Part shown: piece after piece, positions 23,723 through 32,679 of the stretch | Numbering within the stretch: position 1 is the first letter of the stretch | Layout of the letters: the number at the start of each line of letters is the position of its first letter | DNA from: DAOTTX01 sp034437515 | GTDB lineage: Bacteria; Chloroflexota; Anaerolineae; Aggregatilineales; Phototrophicaceae | Assembly: GCA_034437515.1 (NCBI GenBank) | Contig: DAOTTX010000174.1 | Location: 1 to 64,000, forward strand | Length of the DNA: 64,000 bases | Direction: 5' to 3' | Position numbers and translations under genes: made by a program | Notes under the pieces: generated by a model | What the model saw: only the letters and a program-made list of their open reading frames with translations | The model's database searches: none | What the model was told of the DNA's origin: nothing

Positions 23723-25822
23723 CTAGGTAAGCGGCGGCGGTTCTGAACCACCGCTGCTATCACGGTGTTCGCTGGAGGCTTCTTCGTCCTCAGCATCGTG
23801 CTTGCCGTTGTTGGAAGGCGGCGTGCGCTTGTCTTCCTCTTGCTCGATGATTTCTTCATCGGTCGGCGGTTGCTCTAACGCGAAGTGACTGTTGTTGCTG
23901 GTGTCGTCTTCCAGCTTGCTGCGGCTGGGGATGGCATCATCTTTAGAGATACCGATGATGCGCAGCATTTCGCCCTGTTCGATGACCTCGCTGGTCAGCA
24001 GGGCATCGGCGAGGGCTTTTAGCTTGTCCTTGTTATTCCCCAGTAGTTCGACCGTCTCATGGTAGGCCCCTTCCACGATGCGATGGACTTCTTCGTCAAT
24101 CTTCGCGGCGGTTTCCTCACTATAGCTACGGTTCTGTGAGATCGAATAACCCAGGAACGGCTGGCTCTCGTTGTCGCCGAAGTTCAACTGACCGATGCGT
24201 TCACTCATCCCGAACTGGGCCACCATACGGCGTGCCATATCGGTGACGCGGCGCAGGTCGTCGCTGGCCCCGGTTGTGATCTCGTCGAAGATGATTTCTT
24301 CGGCGGCACGTCCACCCAGGCTGACCAGCATCCGTGCATGTAGATAACTACGCGGATAGTTGCGAATCTCGTCCTTCGGTGCGAACGCGGTCACGCCGAG
24401 CGCCTGCCCACGCGGGACGATGGTCAGTTTGAGCACCGGGTCGGCCTGCGGTGTGAGCGCGGCGACCAGCGCATGACCGGCCTCGTGATAGGCGACCACG
24501 CGGCGTTCATTCTCGTTGGTCAGCGGCGGGCTTTCCGTACCCAGCACGATGCGGTCGAAGGCGTCGGAGAAGTCACGCATGCTGATCTTCTTAGCGTTGC
24601 GACGGGCGGCGTTCAGCGCGGCCTCGTTCGCCAAGTTCGCCAGGTCTGCGCCGGAGAAGCCAATCGTACCGGCGGCGATTTGCTGAAGTTCCACGTTGGA
24701 AGCCAGCGGTTTACCACGTGTATGGATCTTGAGGATCGCCAGACGACCGGTTTTGTCCGGTAGGCCGACGGTCACACGCCGGTCAAAACGACCAGGACGC
24801 AGCAACGCCGGGTCAAGCACGTCGGGGCGGTTGGTCGCTGCCATTACGATCACGCTCTCGGTCTGGTCGAAGCCGTCCATCTCGGCGAGCATCTGGTTGA
24901 GCGTCTGTTCACGCTCGTCATGCCCACCACCCAGGCCAGCACCACGCTGACGACCGACCGCGTCGATTTCGTCGATAAAGACGATGCTCGGCGCGTTGTC
25001 CTTCGCCCGCTTGAACAGATCACGCACACGCGAGGCACCCACACCGACGAACATCTCCACAAACTCAGAAGCGGCGATGCTAAAGAAGGATACGCTCGCT
25101 TCACCGGCGACCGCACGCGCTAACAGCGTCTTACCCGTTCCAGGTGGGCCGACCAGCAGCACACCACGCGGGATGCGTGCGCCCAGCGCAATGTACTTAT
25201 CCGGCTCACGCAGGAAGTCTACCACCTCGACGAGTTCTTGCTTGGCGGAGTTTTGCCCGGCGACATCATCGAAGGTGACCTGCGGACGTTCGACGGTGTA
25301 TTCACGCGCCTGTGTACGTCCAAAGCCCATCGCGCCACCCATCTGACGCTGTGCCCGGCGCGAAATCCAGATGAAAAAGCCGATAATTAGCAGCAGCGGT
25401 GCCCACTGGATCAAAATCAGCAGAAATGTCGAGGTTTCTGGATTTTCAATGATGACACCCGTCGCGCCGTTTTCGATGAGGATGTCGGAGACAGCGGCGG
25501 AATCCTCAGGAATGCTCAGGGCAAATTCGGTCACGCCACTGACGGGTGAGGAAAAGCGCCCGCTTGCGTCGCCATCACTAATCGTAATCTGTGTGATGTC
25601 GCCCGCGTTGCGTAACAGGGCGTCATAAGTCACCTCAGAACCGCTCGGTGCCCCGCCGAAGCCACTAAAGTTAATAAACAACCAGAGCAGGATAACGAAT
25701 GCTGCTGCGGGCCAAATCCACTTACGCCAATCTGGCTGTGGTGGTGGCCCCTCGTTGGGATCCTGCTGGTTGCCCGAATTCTTTCGGTTCGGATCCTTGT
25801 TGTTATTGTTTGGAAATTGCAT
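23723..25822 (-). CDS. ftsH: ATP-dependent zinc metalloprotease FtsH
   Basis: A 699-residue membrane-bound AAA+ protease that degrades misfolded and regulatory membrane and soluble proteins. It has two membrane helices (about 36-54 and 133-154) flanking an extracytoplasmic loop. Walker A GPPGTGKT is at 225-232, Walker B VFIDEIDAVG follows, and a second-region-of-homology block contains RPGRFDRRV. The zinc site HEAGH is at 446-450 with the third ligand region downstream. The N-terminal 35 residues are asparagine- and proline-rich and the C-terminal 70 are acidic and low in complexity, both longer than in E. coli. A TATAAT box is at 25854-25859. Confidence 0.98.
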   Translation of the reverse strand: MQFPNNNNKDPNRKNSGNQQDPNEGPPPQPDWRKWIWPAAAFVILLWLFINFSGFGGAPSGSEVTYDALLRNAGDITQITISDGDASGRFSSPVSGVTEFALSIPEDSAAVSDILIENGATGVIIENPETSTFLLILIQWAPLLLIIGFFIWISRRAQRQMGGAMGFGRTQAREYTVERPQVTFDDVAGQNSAKQELVEVVDFLREPDKYIALGARIPRGVLLVGPPGTGKTLLARAVAGEASVSFFSIAASEFVEMFVGVGASRVRDLFKRAKDNAPSIVFIDEIDAVGRQRGAGLGGGHDEREQTLNQMLAEMDGFDQTESVIVMAATNRPDVLDPALLRPGRFDRRVTVGLPDKTGRLAILKIHTRGKPLASNVELQQIAAGTIGFSGADLANLANEAALNAARRNAKKISMRDFSDAFDRIVLGTESPPLTNENERRVVAYHEAGHALVAALTPQADPVLKLTIVPRGQALGVTAFAPKDEIRNYPRSYLHARMLVSLGGRAAEEIIFDEITTGASDDLRRVTDMARRMVAQFGMSERIGQLNFGDNESQPFLGYSISQNRSYSEETAAKIDEEVHRIVEGAYHETVELLGNNKDKLKALADALLTSEVIEQGEMLRIIGISKDDAIPSRSKLEDDTSNNSHFALEQPPTDEEIIEQEEDKRTPPSNNGKHDAEDEEASSEHRDSSGGSEPPPLT

Positions 25823-25853
25823 ATAGGTAGTGTACCTTACATCACAATTGTAA

Positions 25854-25859
25854 ATTATA
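25854..25859 (-). promoter_or_regulatory. -10 box of ftsH
   Basis: Perfect TATAAT on the minus strand about 32 bases before the ftsH ATG. No clear -35. Confidence 0.45.
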
Positions 25860-25932
25860 GAGAGTGTACGAGAACAACGTTAGAACCGTACAAGAACGAT
25901 TTCAGCAAGCGATGAACGAAGGTTCCAAAAGA

Positions 25933-25961
25933 TTGTTTGTCGTGTCACTATAGCCTATAAT
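25933..25961 (+). promoter_or_regulatory. Promoter of the 25993 gene, with a dyad over the -10
   Basis: TTGTTT (25933-25938), 17 bases, TATAAT (25956-25961). An imperfect palindrome surrounds the -10: GTGTCACTAT at 25942-25951 against ATAGTGTAGACAC at 25963-25975. Such dyads over a promoter often bind a repressor; no regulator is identified. Confidence 0.55.
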
Positions 25962-25992
25962 CATAGTGTAGACACGTTAGGGAACAATTAAA

Positions 25993-26730
25993 ATGCCGGA
26001 AGATGAACAAAGCACTCCCGTAGACGACGAGATCGCATCACTGAAAAGACTTGTCAGCGGTGGTGAGGAAATTTCCGCCTCAGAAAAACGTGAGATCATT
26101 GAAAAGGTTGTAAAGGTATTACAACCACCGCCAGAAGCGGATAGCCTTGCTATCACTGAGACTACATCAGACCTGCGTCCGGCGCAAGTGGAACCGCCCT
26201 GGACGCTTCAGCAGTTCTTTGATGGTGAGATTGATCTGGATGCTGAACTGTCCACCCGTTTCCAGAATATGCCGATGATGACCAACATCAAATTTCGTGA
26301 TCTCGGCACACACACCAATCGAGGTGTGGCGACTGTCGCCACGTCGGATGGCTCCGCACAGGTGGTGTTCGATGCGGATAAGACCACCAAGGTCGTTCAG
26401 CTTTCGTTCACCTTCGGCTCCATGCTGACCCTGCGCTTCACCATGCGTGAACTCAGTGATATGGATCGTAACCGCTGGTTGGAGTTAATGCGGCGTCAAG
26501 AGGGTGGGCTGGCGTTCTTGTGGGGGCCTTCTCGCTGGGAAGAGGACTACTTAATCTGTATTTCGCGGCGCTACTTCACGAATCTATACGCTTTTTCCCC
26601 TAACGGCTTTGAGGCCGCGCTGCGTATGACGCCGGACGTGATCGACAAGTTGCTCGGCTGGCTGGAAGGCTACTGGCACACCGACGACGACGACAAAGAC
26701 GATGATGAGCCGCAAATGCTCACATGGTAA
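25993..26730 (+). CDS. Hypothetical soluble protein with an acidic tail
   Basis: A 245-residue protein I do not recognise. The first 70 residues are polar and likely flexible (SLKRLVSGGEEISASEKREIIEKVV could form a helix). Residues about 70-225 look folded and mixed alpha/beta, with a notable aromatic segment LAFLWGPSRWEEDYL. The C-terminus holds an aspartate run (HTDDDDKDDDEP). No membrane segment, signal peptide or metal motif is present. It has its own promoter and precedes the DUF255 gene by 36 bases, so it may be co-transcribed with it. Confidence 0.72.
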   Translation: MPEDEQSTPVDDEIASLKRLVSGGEEISASEKREIIEKVVKVLQPPPEADSLAITETTSDLRPAQVEPPWTLQQFFDGEIDLDAELSTRFQNMPMMTNIKFRDLGTHTNRGVATVATSDGSAQVVFDADKTTKVVQLSFTFGSMLTLRFTMRELSDMDRNRWLELMRRQEGGLAFLWGPSRWEEDYLICISRRYFTNLYAFSPNGFEAALRMTPDVIDKLLGWLEGYWHTDDDDKDDDEPQMLTW

Positions 26731-26766
26731 AATTACTATCCAGAACGCAACATCGAAAGTGAAAAT

Positions 26767-28806
26767 ATGAATCGCCTTCAACACGAGACGAGTCCTTACC
26801 TGCTACAACATAAAGACAACCCCGTTGATTGGTTCCCCTGGGGAAAAGAAGCCTTCGAGAAAGCTCAGGCGGAAAACAAGTCCATCTTATTGAGTGTCGG
26901 TTATAGTGCCTGCCATTGGTGTCATGTGATGGCGCACGAGAGCTTTGAAGATGACGACATCGCCGCGATGATGAACAAGTGGTTCGTCAACGTCAAGGTG
27001 GATCGTGAAGAACGCCCCGACGTTGACTCAATCTATATGGAAGCGGTGCAGGCCATGACCCGGCAGGGTGGCTGGCCTATGACCGTGTTTCTCACATCCG
27101 ATGGACGCCCCTTCGCCGGCGGGACGTATTTCCCCAAGACGCCGCGCATGGGTATGGTGTCGTTCCCGCAGTTGTTAGAGCGCATCCACCAGGTATACAC
27201 CACCGACCCCGACGAGATCGAACGAGTTGCGGATAACCTGAAGACGGCACTCAACCGGGATGTTATGGGCATCAGCGGTGATGAAAGCAGCCTGAATGTT
27301 GACTTGCTCGACACCGCGACACAGAAGTTTATGCAACGGTTCGATAAAAACTACGGCGGGTTCAGTGGTGCGCCCAAGTTCCCGCAACCGATGAACTTAG
27401 AATTTCTGCTGCGCAGCTATACCCGCACCGAAGACCGTGAGGTGCTGCAAGCCGTGACCTTCACCCTCAAACAGATGGCACGCGGCGGTATTTACGATCA
27501 GATCGGCGGTGGCTTCGCCCGCTACAGCGTAGATGCTTACTGGTTGGTGCCGCACTTCGAGAAGATGCTCTATGATAACGCGCAACTCAGCCGGGTGTAT
27601 CTGCACGCCTGGCAGATGACCCGTGATGACTTCTTCAAGACGATTGCTGAGGACATCTACGATTATGTGCTGCGGGAGATGACCGCGCCGGAAGGCGGCT
27701 TTTACAGCGCGACCGACGCTGACAGCGAAGGCGAAGAGGGTAAGTTCTTCGTGTGGAGCTATAACGAATTACAAGACCTGCTCGTCGAGGACGAGTTTAA
27801 CGTCGCCGTCGAATATTGGGGGGTGACCAAAAGCGGCAACTTCGAGGGCAAGAACATTCTCTACGTCCCCAACGAAGATGACGTCGTCGCTGAACGCCTT
27901 GACTTGACGGTTGAGCAACTGCACGAGCGACTAACCGCGATTAAAGACAAGCTCTACGCCGCCCGGTCGCATCGGGTGCATCCGGGGCTGGATGACAAGA
28001 TTTTAACCGCGTGGAACGGCATGATGCTGGCGAGCCTCGCGGAAGCGGCCCGCATCCTCCAACGCGAAGACTACTATCATGCGGCGGTGCGTGCCGGGGA
28101 ATTTCTCATCGACAATATGGTGACGGACGGTGACCGTCTGCTGCGCACCCACAAAGAAGGGCAGAGCAAGCTCAACGGCTATCTGGAAGACTACGCCAAT
28201 ATGATCGACGCGCTGCTGGAACTCTATCAGACCACGTTTGATGAGCGTTGGTTCGTGCAGGCGCGGCGGCTCGCCGATGCGGTGTTGCAACACTTCACCG
28301 CCGAGGATGGTGGCTTCTTCGATACCAGCGACGACCACGAAGCCCTCATCGTGCGTCCACGTAACATGCAAGATAACGCGGTGCCTTCCGGTAATAGCAT
28401 GATCGTCAAGCAGTTGTTATTGCTGGCGGCTTACACCGGTGATGATCGCTACGATGCCGCCGCCCGCCAAACCCTGACCATGCTGGCAAACGTGCTGCGT
28501 GAGTATCCGTCCGCGTTCGGTGAGGCGCTCAACGCCGCCGATGCGTTGATCCGTCACATTGCCGAGGTCGCCATCGTCGGTGAACCCACCGCAGAGGTCA
28601 CACAGCATCTCATCCGCGTGTTGTACGAGGTCTACCGCCCCAACGTGGTGCTGGCGGTCGCAGCCGATGACATGGGCGAAGACGTGACCGTTCCGTTGTT
28701 GGCGTACCGGTCACAGCGGGGCGGAGAGCCGACCGCTTACGTCTGCCAGAACTTCGCCTGTAAGATGCCCGTCGTCAAGCCGGATGCCCTGCGCGGTCTG
28801 CTGTAA
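26767..28806 (+). CDS. DUF255 thioredoxin-like protein (YyaL/SSP411 family)
   Basis: A 679-residue protein opening with NRLQHETSPYLLQHKDNPVDW, the invariant start of the DUF255 family. A thioredoxin-like domain follows with the pair Cys49/Cys52 (ACHWCHVMAHESF) and KVDREERPDVD, then a long (alpha/alpha)6-barrel-like region resembling N-acylglucosamine 2-epimerases (GGIYDQIGGGFARYS, VPHFEKMLYDNAQL, HPGLDDKILTAWNGMM). The family is widespread from bacteria to mammals, and its reaction is not established. It is the first of three tightly spaced genes (next start three bases after the stop). Confidence 0.92.
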   Translation: MNRLQHETSPYLLQHKDNPVDWFPWGKEAFEKAQAENKSILLSVGYSACHWCHVMAHESFEDDDIAAMMNKWFVNVKVDREERPDVDSIYMEAVQAMTRQGGWPMTVFLTSDGRPFAGGTYFPKTPRMGMVSFPQLLERIHQVYTTDPDEIERVADNLKTALNRDVMGISGDESSLNVDLLDTATQKFMQRFDKNYGGFSGAPKFPQPMNLEFLLRSYTRTEDREVLQAVTFTLKQMARGGIYDQIGGGFARYSVDAYWLVPHFEKMLYDNAQLSRVYLHAWQMTRDDFFKTIAEDIYDYVLREMTAPEGGFYSATDADSEGEEGKFFVWSYNELQDLLVEDEFNVAVEYWGVTKSGNFEGKNILYVPNEDDVVAERLDLTVEQLHERLTAIKDKLYAARSHRVHPGLDDKILTAWNGMMLASLAEAARILQREDYYHAAVRAGEFLIDNMVTDGDRLLRTHKEGQSKLNGYLEDYANMIDALLELYQTTFDERWFVQARRLADAVLQHFTAEDGGFFDTSDDHEALIVRPRNMQDNAVPSGNSMIVKQLLLLAAYTGDDRYDAAARQTLTMLANVLREYPSAFGEALNAADALIRHIAEVAIVGEPTAEVTQHLIRVLYEVYRPNVVLAVAADDMGEDVTVPLLAYRSQRGGEPTAYVCQNFACKMPVVKPDALRGLL

Positions 28807-28809
28807 GTG

Positions 28810-29394
28810 ATGACGATCTCACAGGACAAAATCATCGTTGTTGACGTCGAAGCGACCTGCTGGCGCAAGGAACCGCCGCCCGGTGAGATCAACGAGATTA
28901 TCGAGGTCGGCATTTGCGTGCTTGACCTCACCACCGTGCAGCCGACACATAAGCGCGGTATCCTCATCAAGCCAGAACGCTCCAAAGTGAGTGCGTTTTG
29001 TACCCGGCTGACCACCATCACACCGGAGATGGTCAGTACGGGTGTTTCTTTTGCTGAAGCGTGCGCCATACTCGAACAGGAATGCGAGACGAAAAATCAC
29101 CTGTGGAGCAGTTGGGGTAACTACGATCTGCGGATCTTCGCCGCGCAGTGTGCGCTTTTCGATGTGCCTTATCCCTTTAGTGACCATCACATGAACATTA
29201 AAGCGTTGTTCGCCAGCACCAACCAATTGCCCAAACAAGTTGGGTTGATGCGATCCATGAAGATGATTGACTACGAGCCGCAAGGCACCCATCATCGTGG
29301 TGTTGATGACGCCTGGAACACCGCTTATGTGCTGGCACATCTTGTGAACAATTATGGGCGACAAATCTTAAACCCTTTCTGGGAGGACTTATGA
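28810..29394 (+). CDS. DEDDh-family 3'-5' exonuclease
   Basis: A 194-residue exonuclease-fold protein. ExoI motif VDVEATCW carries Asp12 and Glu14; ExoII is WSSWGNYDLRIF with its aspartate; ExoIII is THHRGVDDAWNTAYV with the DEDDh histidine and final aspartate. It most resembles the KapD/ERI-1-like branch, which acts on RNA ends, so RNA processing is as likely as DNA. ATG 28810 is used; a GTG immediately before it (28807) is possible. It starts three bases after the DUF255 stop and overlaps the next gene by ATGA. Confidence 0.88.
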   Translation: MTISQDKIIVVDVEATCWRKEPPPGEINEIIEVGICVLDLTTVQPTHKRGILIKPERSKVSAFCTRLTTITPEMVSTGVSFAEACAILEQECETKNHLWSSWGNYDLRIFAAQCALFDVPYPFSDHHMNIKALFASTNQLPKQVGLMRSMKMIDYEPQGTHHRGVDDAWNTAYVLAHLVNNYGRQILNPFWEDL

Positions 29395-30701
29395 CGTCAT
29401 TGAGTATGCAAACAACCGCAGCGAGCATCGAGCAGCGCATCCGCGACAACCGGTTACTGTCGTTGCCGGTCGAGTGGGACGACGAGATCGTTTACCCGAA
29501 CTACGATGGTCTATCGATCATGAACACGGCGCAATCTGTACTGGATATATTCGGCGTCGAGGTCGAGAGTCCGTTAGACGACGCCGTATGGGGTGGGGAT
29601 AGCCCCGTCGGGCAGGTGGATCGTGTGGTCGTCTTTTTAACCGACGGCCTCGGCTATAAGCTGCTTAACGAGTTGATGGACGAAGACACTGACCTGCGCG
29701 ACTCCGTCGCGGAACTTTCCGATGGGCGCGGCCCGGTGCCGCTGACCTCGACGTTGCCCAGCACGACCGCCGTCGCGCTGCCGACCATGTGGACGGCCAC
29801 TTACCCCGGCAGGCACGGTATGATCGGCACCAGCATGTACTTACGGCAGTTCTCCACACTGGCGAATATGCTCAACTACTCACCGCAGTATGGGCACCAG
29901 CCCGCCGGGGTGCTCAGTGATTGGGGCCTCGCTGCCGAGGAATTCGTAAGTGTACCGTCTATCGCTGACCAGTTGCGTGAGGCCGGTGTCAAAACGCATC
30001 TGCTGTTGAACTACGGCTTGATGGGCACCGGACTTTCACGCATTTTGCATCGGGGTGTCACCGAGCGGCACCGGCACATCGGCTTGAACGACTCATGGGG
30101 CCGGCTGCGCGATCTGTTAGAGCGTACCGCCGGGCAGCGGGCGTACTTCAGCGCCTATCTGCCCAACATCGACTCGCTTTCCCACGCTTACGGCTTCCGC
30201 TCGCATTACGTCCAGGCGGAGATCAAGCATCAGATGACGATGCTGCGCGACATCCTCGACGACGAACGCGTGCAGGATGGACGCACGTTGTTTATTCTGC
30301 TTGCCGATCACGGACATTACGATACCGCCTATTCGCTCGATGTGGATCGAGACGACGATGCCGGGATGCTGCGCGAGGCCATGCGCAGTGCCTTCGGTGG
30401 GGATGCAAGCCTGAGCCACCTGTACTTACGTGGTGGCTATCAGCAGCGTGTGATTGACTGGATTACGCACAACTTCACTGATAAGTTCGCCTGGATCGAA
30501 CCACAGGTCGCGCTGCACAACAATCTCTACGGGCCGGGGCCGCTGCATCCCGATCTGGTCAACCGCATGGGCGACCTGATTCTGCTCTCCCGTGCCGGGG
30601 TACGCCTGGCCGACCGTGCCCGTCCGTTCAGCGCCAAAAGCTGGCACAGCGGCCTTTCCGATTGGGAGATGCTGGTGCCGTTCATCTGGCGGCGCATATA
30701 A
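29391..30701 (+). CDS. Type I phosphodiesterase / nucleotide pyrophosphatase family protein
   Basis: A 436-residue alkaline-phosphatase-superfamily hydrolase. Metal-site features are visible: VVVFLTDGLGYKLL (aspartate ligand), the nucleophile region TSTLPSTTAVALPTMWT (probable catalytic threonine), YLPNIDSLSHAYG and FILLADHGHYDT. There is no signal peptide, so it is likely cytoplasmic. Substrates in the superfamily range from nucleotides to phospholipid head groups; none can be chosen here. It overlaps the exonuclease gene by four bases (ATGA) and has GGGAGG upstream, so a shared nucleotide-processing role is plausible but unproven. Confidence 0.85.
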   Translation: MTSLSMQTTAASIEQRIRDNRLLSLPVEWDDEIVYPNYDGLSIMNTAQSVLDIFGVEVESPLDDAVWGGDSPVGQVDRVVVFLTDGLGYKLLNELMDEDTDLRDSVAELSDGRGPVPLTSTLPSTTAVALPTMWTATYPGRHGMIGTSMYLRQFSTLANMLNYSPQYGHQPAGVLSDWGLAAEEFVSVPSIADQLREAGVKTHLLLNYGLMGTGLSRILHRGVTERHRHIGLNDSWGRLRDLLERTAGQRAYFSAYLPNIDSLSHAYGFRSHYVQAEIKHQMTMLRDILDDERVQDGRTLFILLADHGHYDTAYSLDVDRDDDAGMLREAMRSAFGGDASLSHLYLRGGYQQRVIDWITHNFTDKFAWIEPQVALHNNLYGPGPLHPDLVNRMGDLILLSRAGVRLADRARPFSAKSWHSGLSDWEMLVPFIWRRI

Positions 30702-30752
30702 GCACAGTCGGTCTGACCGATCCGACAACTAAAAATTGGAAATTTTATCAGG

Positions 30753-30780
30753 TTACAAAGGGTCATAAAGGTGATATAAT
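30753..30780 (+). promoter_or_regulatory. Promoter of the Eis-like acetyltransferase operon
   Basis: TTACAA (30753-30758), 16 bases, perfect TATAAT (30775-30780), about 40 bases before the ATG at 30819. A purine-rich AAGGAAAGAAGGG lies between. Confidence 0.6.
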
Positions 30781-30818
30781 CATCGCTAAAAATCATAATA
30801 AGGAAAGAAGGGTTAGCG

Positions 30819-32159
30819 ATGAAAAAGCAACTCAAAGACGGTTTGATCTTGCGCTCACTTAGTGAGGGTGTAACCTCCGACCGCGAGAACCTGGGGCAGT
30901 TCTACATGGATGTGTTCGGCGACAATGGTGATGAAGACTCCCCGGCGATTGAGGTATGGACGACTGACCTGCTTGACGATGCACACCCGGCAATGTCACT
31001 CGATGATTTCTGGGTCGTGGTAGACCCGGCGGAAGAAGAGAAGATCGTTTCCGCCGTGCTGCTCATCCCGCAAATGTGGACGTATGAGGATGTTGAACTC
31101 GGTGTGGGACGCATTGAATTGGTCGCCACCCATAAAGACTACCGACAGCGCGGCCTCGTTCGTGCGTTGATCGACGCCGCCCATGAACGCAGCGCCGCCC
31201 TCGGTCACGCCATGCAGGGGATCACCGGCATACCGCATTATTACCGTCGCTTCGGTTATGCGATGGGCGGTCTAGATCTCGGTCGGAGGGCCACGCTGCC
31301 GATGACCGCTGTGCCCAAACTGAAGGACGATGAGGCAGCGAAATATACGCTACGCCCGGCGACCGTCGCTGACATCCCTGATCTGATTCGCTGGGACACC
31401 TATCGCGCCGAATCGGTGCTGCTGCACTGTCCATATACCGAGGTGATGTGGCGTTATGAGATCGAAGGCCGCAGCGACGACACCCCACAGCGCAAGGATG
31501 TAAAAGTCATTCTCAACCGAGACGATGAGAGCGTCGGTTACGTGGTAATGAGTACCAACAACTATTTTTCCGTGTTGAACTGTCTCGATTACGTCGTCGG
31601 TGATGAGACGTCATACCTTGATACCTTTGACGACGTGGTGCGTGACCTCAAAGCTCATGCGCAGGCGTTCTACGCCGATCATAAGCTGGATGTGCCGGAA
31701 ATCATCGGCTTCGCCAGTGCAATGCCGGATGTGGTCAAGACGTTGGTGGACAAGACCGGCATAGGGCAGGCATACGACAAGCTGTATGCGTGGTACCTGC
31801 GCGTGCCGGAGATGCCGAGCTTCATTCGCACGGTCGCGCCTGTGTTGGAACGCCGCCTGCGTGGTTCCGGGGCGCACTGCTACACCGGTGACCTCAAAAT
31901 TCACTTTTTTGACACCACCGCATTGACGATCACGTTTGAGCGCGGCAAAATCGTAGAAACGTCCCAGGGTACGCTGCTGCCGGAATGGGAAGCGGACGCC
32001 GCTTTCCCTAATCATTCGTTTCTGAGTGTCTTGTTCGGGCACCGCACACCGGGCGAACTGGAGCGTATCATGCCGGAAGTGTTCGTCAACCGTAAGGCCG
32101 CCGTACTGCTGGAGGCGTTATTCCCGCAGAAATGTTCGAGTGTGATGGCATTTGCATAA
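30819..32159 (+). CDS. GNAT-family N-acetyltransferase, Eis-like
   Basis: A 446-residue protein with the three-part Eis layout. The first GNAT domain has the acetyl-CoA loop VATHKDYRQRGLVRALI and the HYYRRFGYAMG tail. A second, degenerate GNAT domain (about 170-320) and a C-terminal sterol-carrier-like domain (GDLKIHFFDTTALTITFERGK, then SFLSVLFGHRTPGELERI) follow. Eis proteins acetylate aminoglycosides or protein lysines; which applies here is unknown. It is the first gene of an operon; the next start overlaps its stop as TAATG. Confidence 0.87.
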   Translation: MKKQLKDGLILRSLSEGVTSDRENLGQFYMDVFGDNGDEDSPAIEVWTTDLLDDAHPAMSLDDFWVVVDPAEEEKIVSAVLLIPQMWTYEDVELGVGRIELVATHKDYRQRGLVRALIDAAHERSAALGHAMQGITGIPHYYRRFGYAMGGLDLGRRATLPMTAVPKLKDDEAAKYTLRPATVADIPDLIRWDTYRAESVLLHCPYTEVMWRYEIEGRSDDTPQRKDVKVILNRDDESVGYVVMSTNNYFSVLNCLDYVVGDETSYLDTFDDVVRDLKAHAQAFYADHKLDVPEIIGFASAMPDVVKTLVDKTGIGQAYDKLYAWYLRVPEMPSFIRTVAPVLERRLRGSGAHCYTGDLKIHFFDTTALTITFERGKIVETSQGTLLPEWEADAAFPNHSFLSVLFGHRTPGELERIMPEVFVNRKAAVLLEALFPQKCSSVMAFA

Positions 32160-32623
32160 TGGCGACAGCACAGGAAACTTTTAAATCCACCTTGATGACG
32201 GTTGTCGGGCAGGCTTACGAGGCCGCCGGTTACCAACTGGAAGACCTCTCCGTGCAGCAGGCCAGCGGACAGTTCCGCTTTAAGAAGCCCTTAGACGACG
32301 ACCTCAACGGCTTCATCGAGTACCAACTGCTGCATTACGTCGATAGTGAGTGGGCGGCGGGGATGCCGTCGCGCTTCCGTGTGACCTTGACCCGCACCGA
32401 CCAGACCAACCCGCGCAGCAAAAGTGACCATCCCGCTTACGCACAGCGCGATCTGGGCACGCTGGTCGTAGAAGATTTTGGCGTGGGGATTTTGCCATCG
32501 GGTAACCATTGGTGGCAGTTCAAAAACATGGATCAACTCGGTAAGACACTCGCGGAAGCGGGACATCTGGTCATCGGCTACGGCATCCCCTGGCTGGGCG
32601 GCGACCTCGAACCCGACGAGTAA
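32159..32623 (+). CDS. Hypothetical protein
   Basis: A 154-residue soluble protein not recognised. ATG 32159 overlaps the acetyltransferase stop by one base, so translation is likely coupled. It has a helical start (AQETFKSTLMTVVGQAYEAAG) followed by beta-rich sequence, with aromatic motifs NHWWQFKNMDQ and YGIPWLGGDLEPDE near the end. No signal peptide or metal-binding cysteines. Coupling to the Eis-like protein suggests a partner, but no activity can be named. Confidence 0.72.
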   Translation: MATAQETFKSTLMTVVGQAYEAAGYQLEDLSVQQASGQFRFKKPLDDDLNGFIEYQLLHYVDSEWAAGMPSRFRVTLTRTDQTNPRSKSDHPAYAQRDLGTLVVEDFGVGILPSGNHWWQFKNMDQLGKTLAEAGHLVIGYGIPWLGGDLEPDE

Positions 32624-32679
32624 CCTATGGGACGCGAGCAGCATTGACAGCCATCAGCGCGGCGGTGATAATTGTCCGT

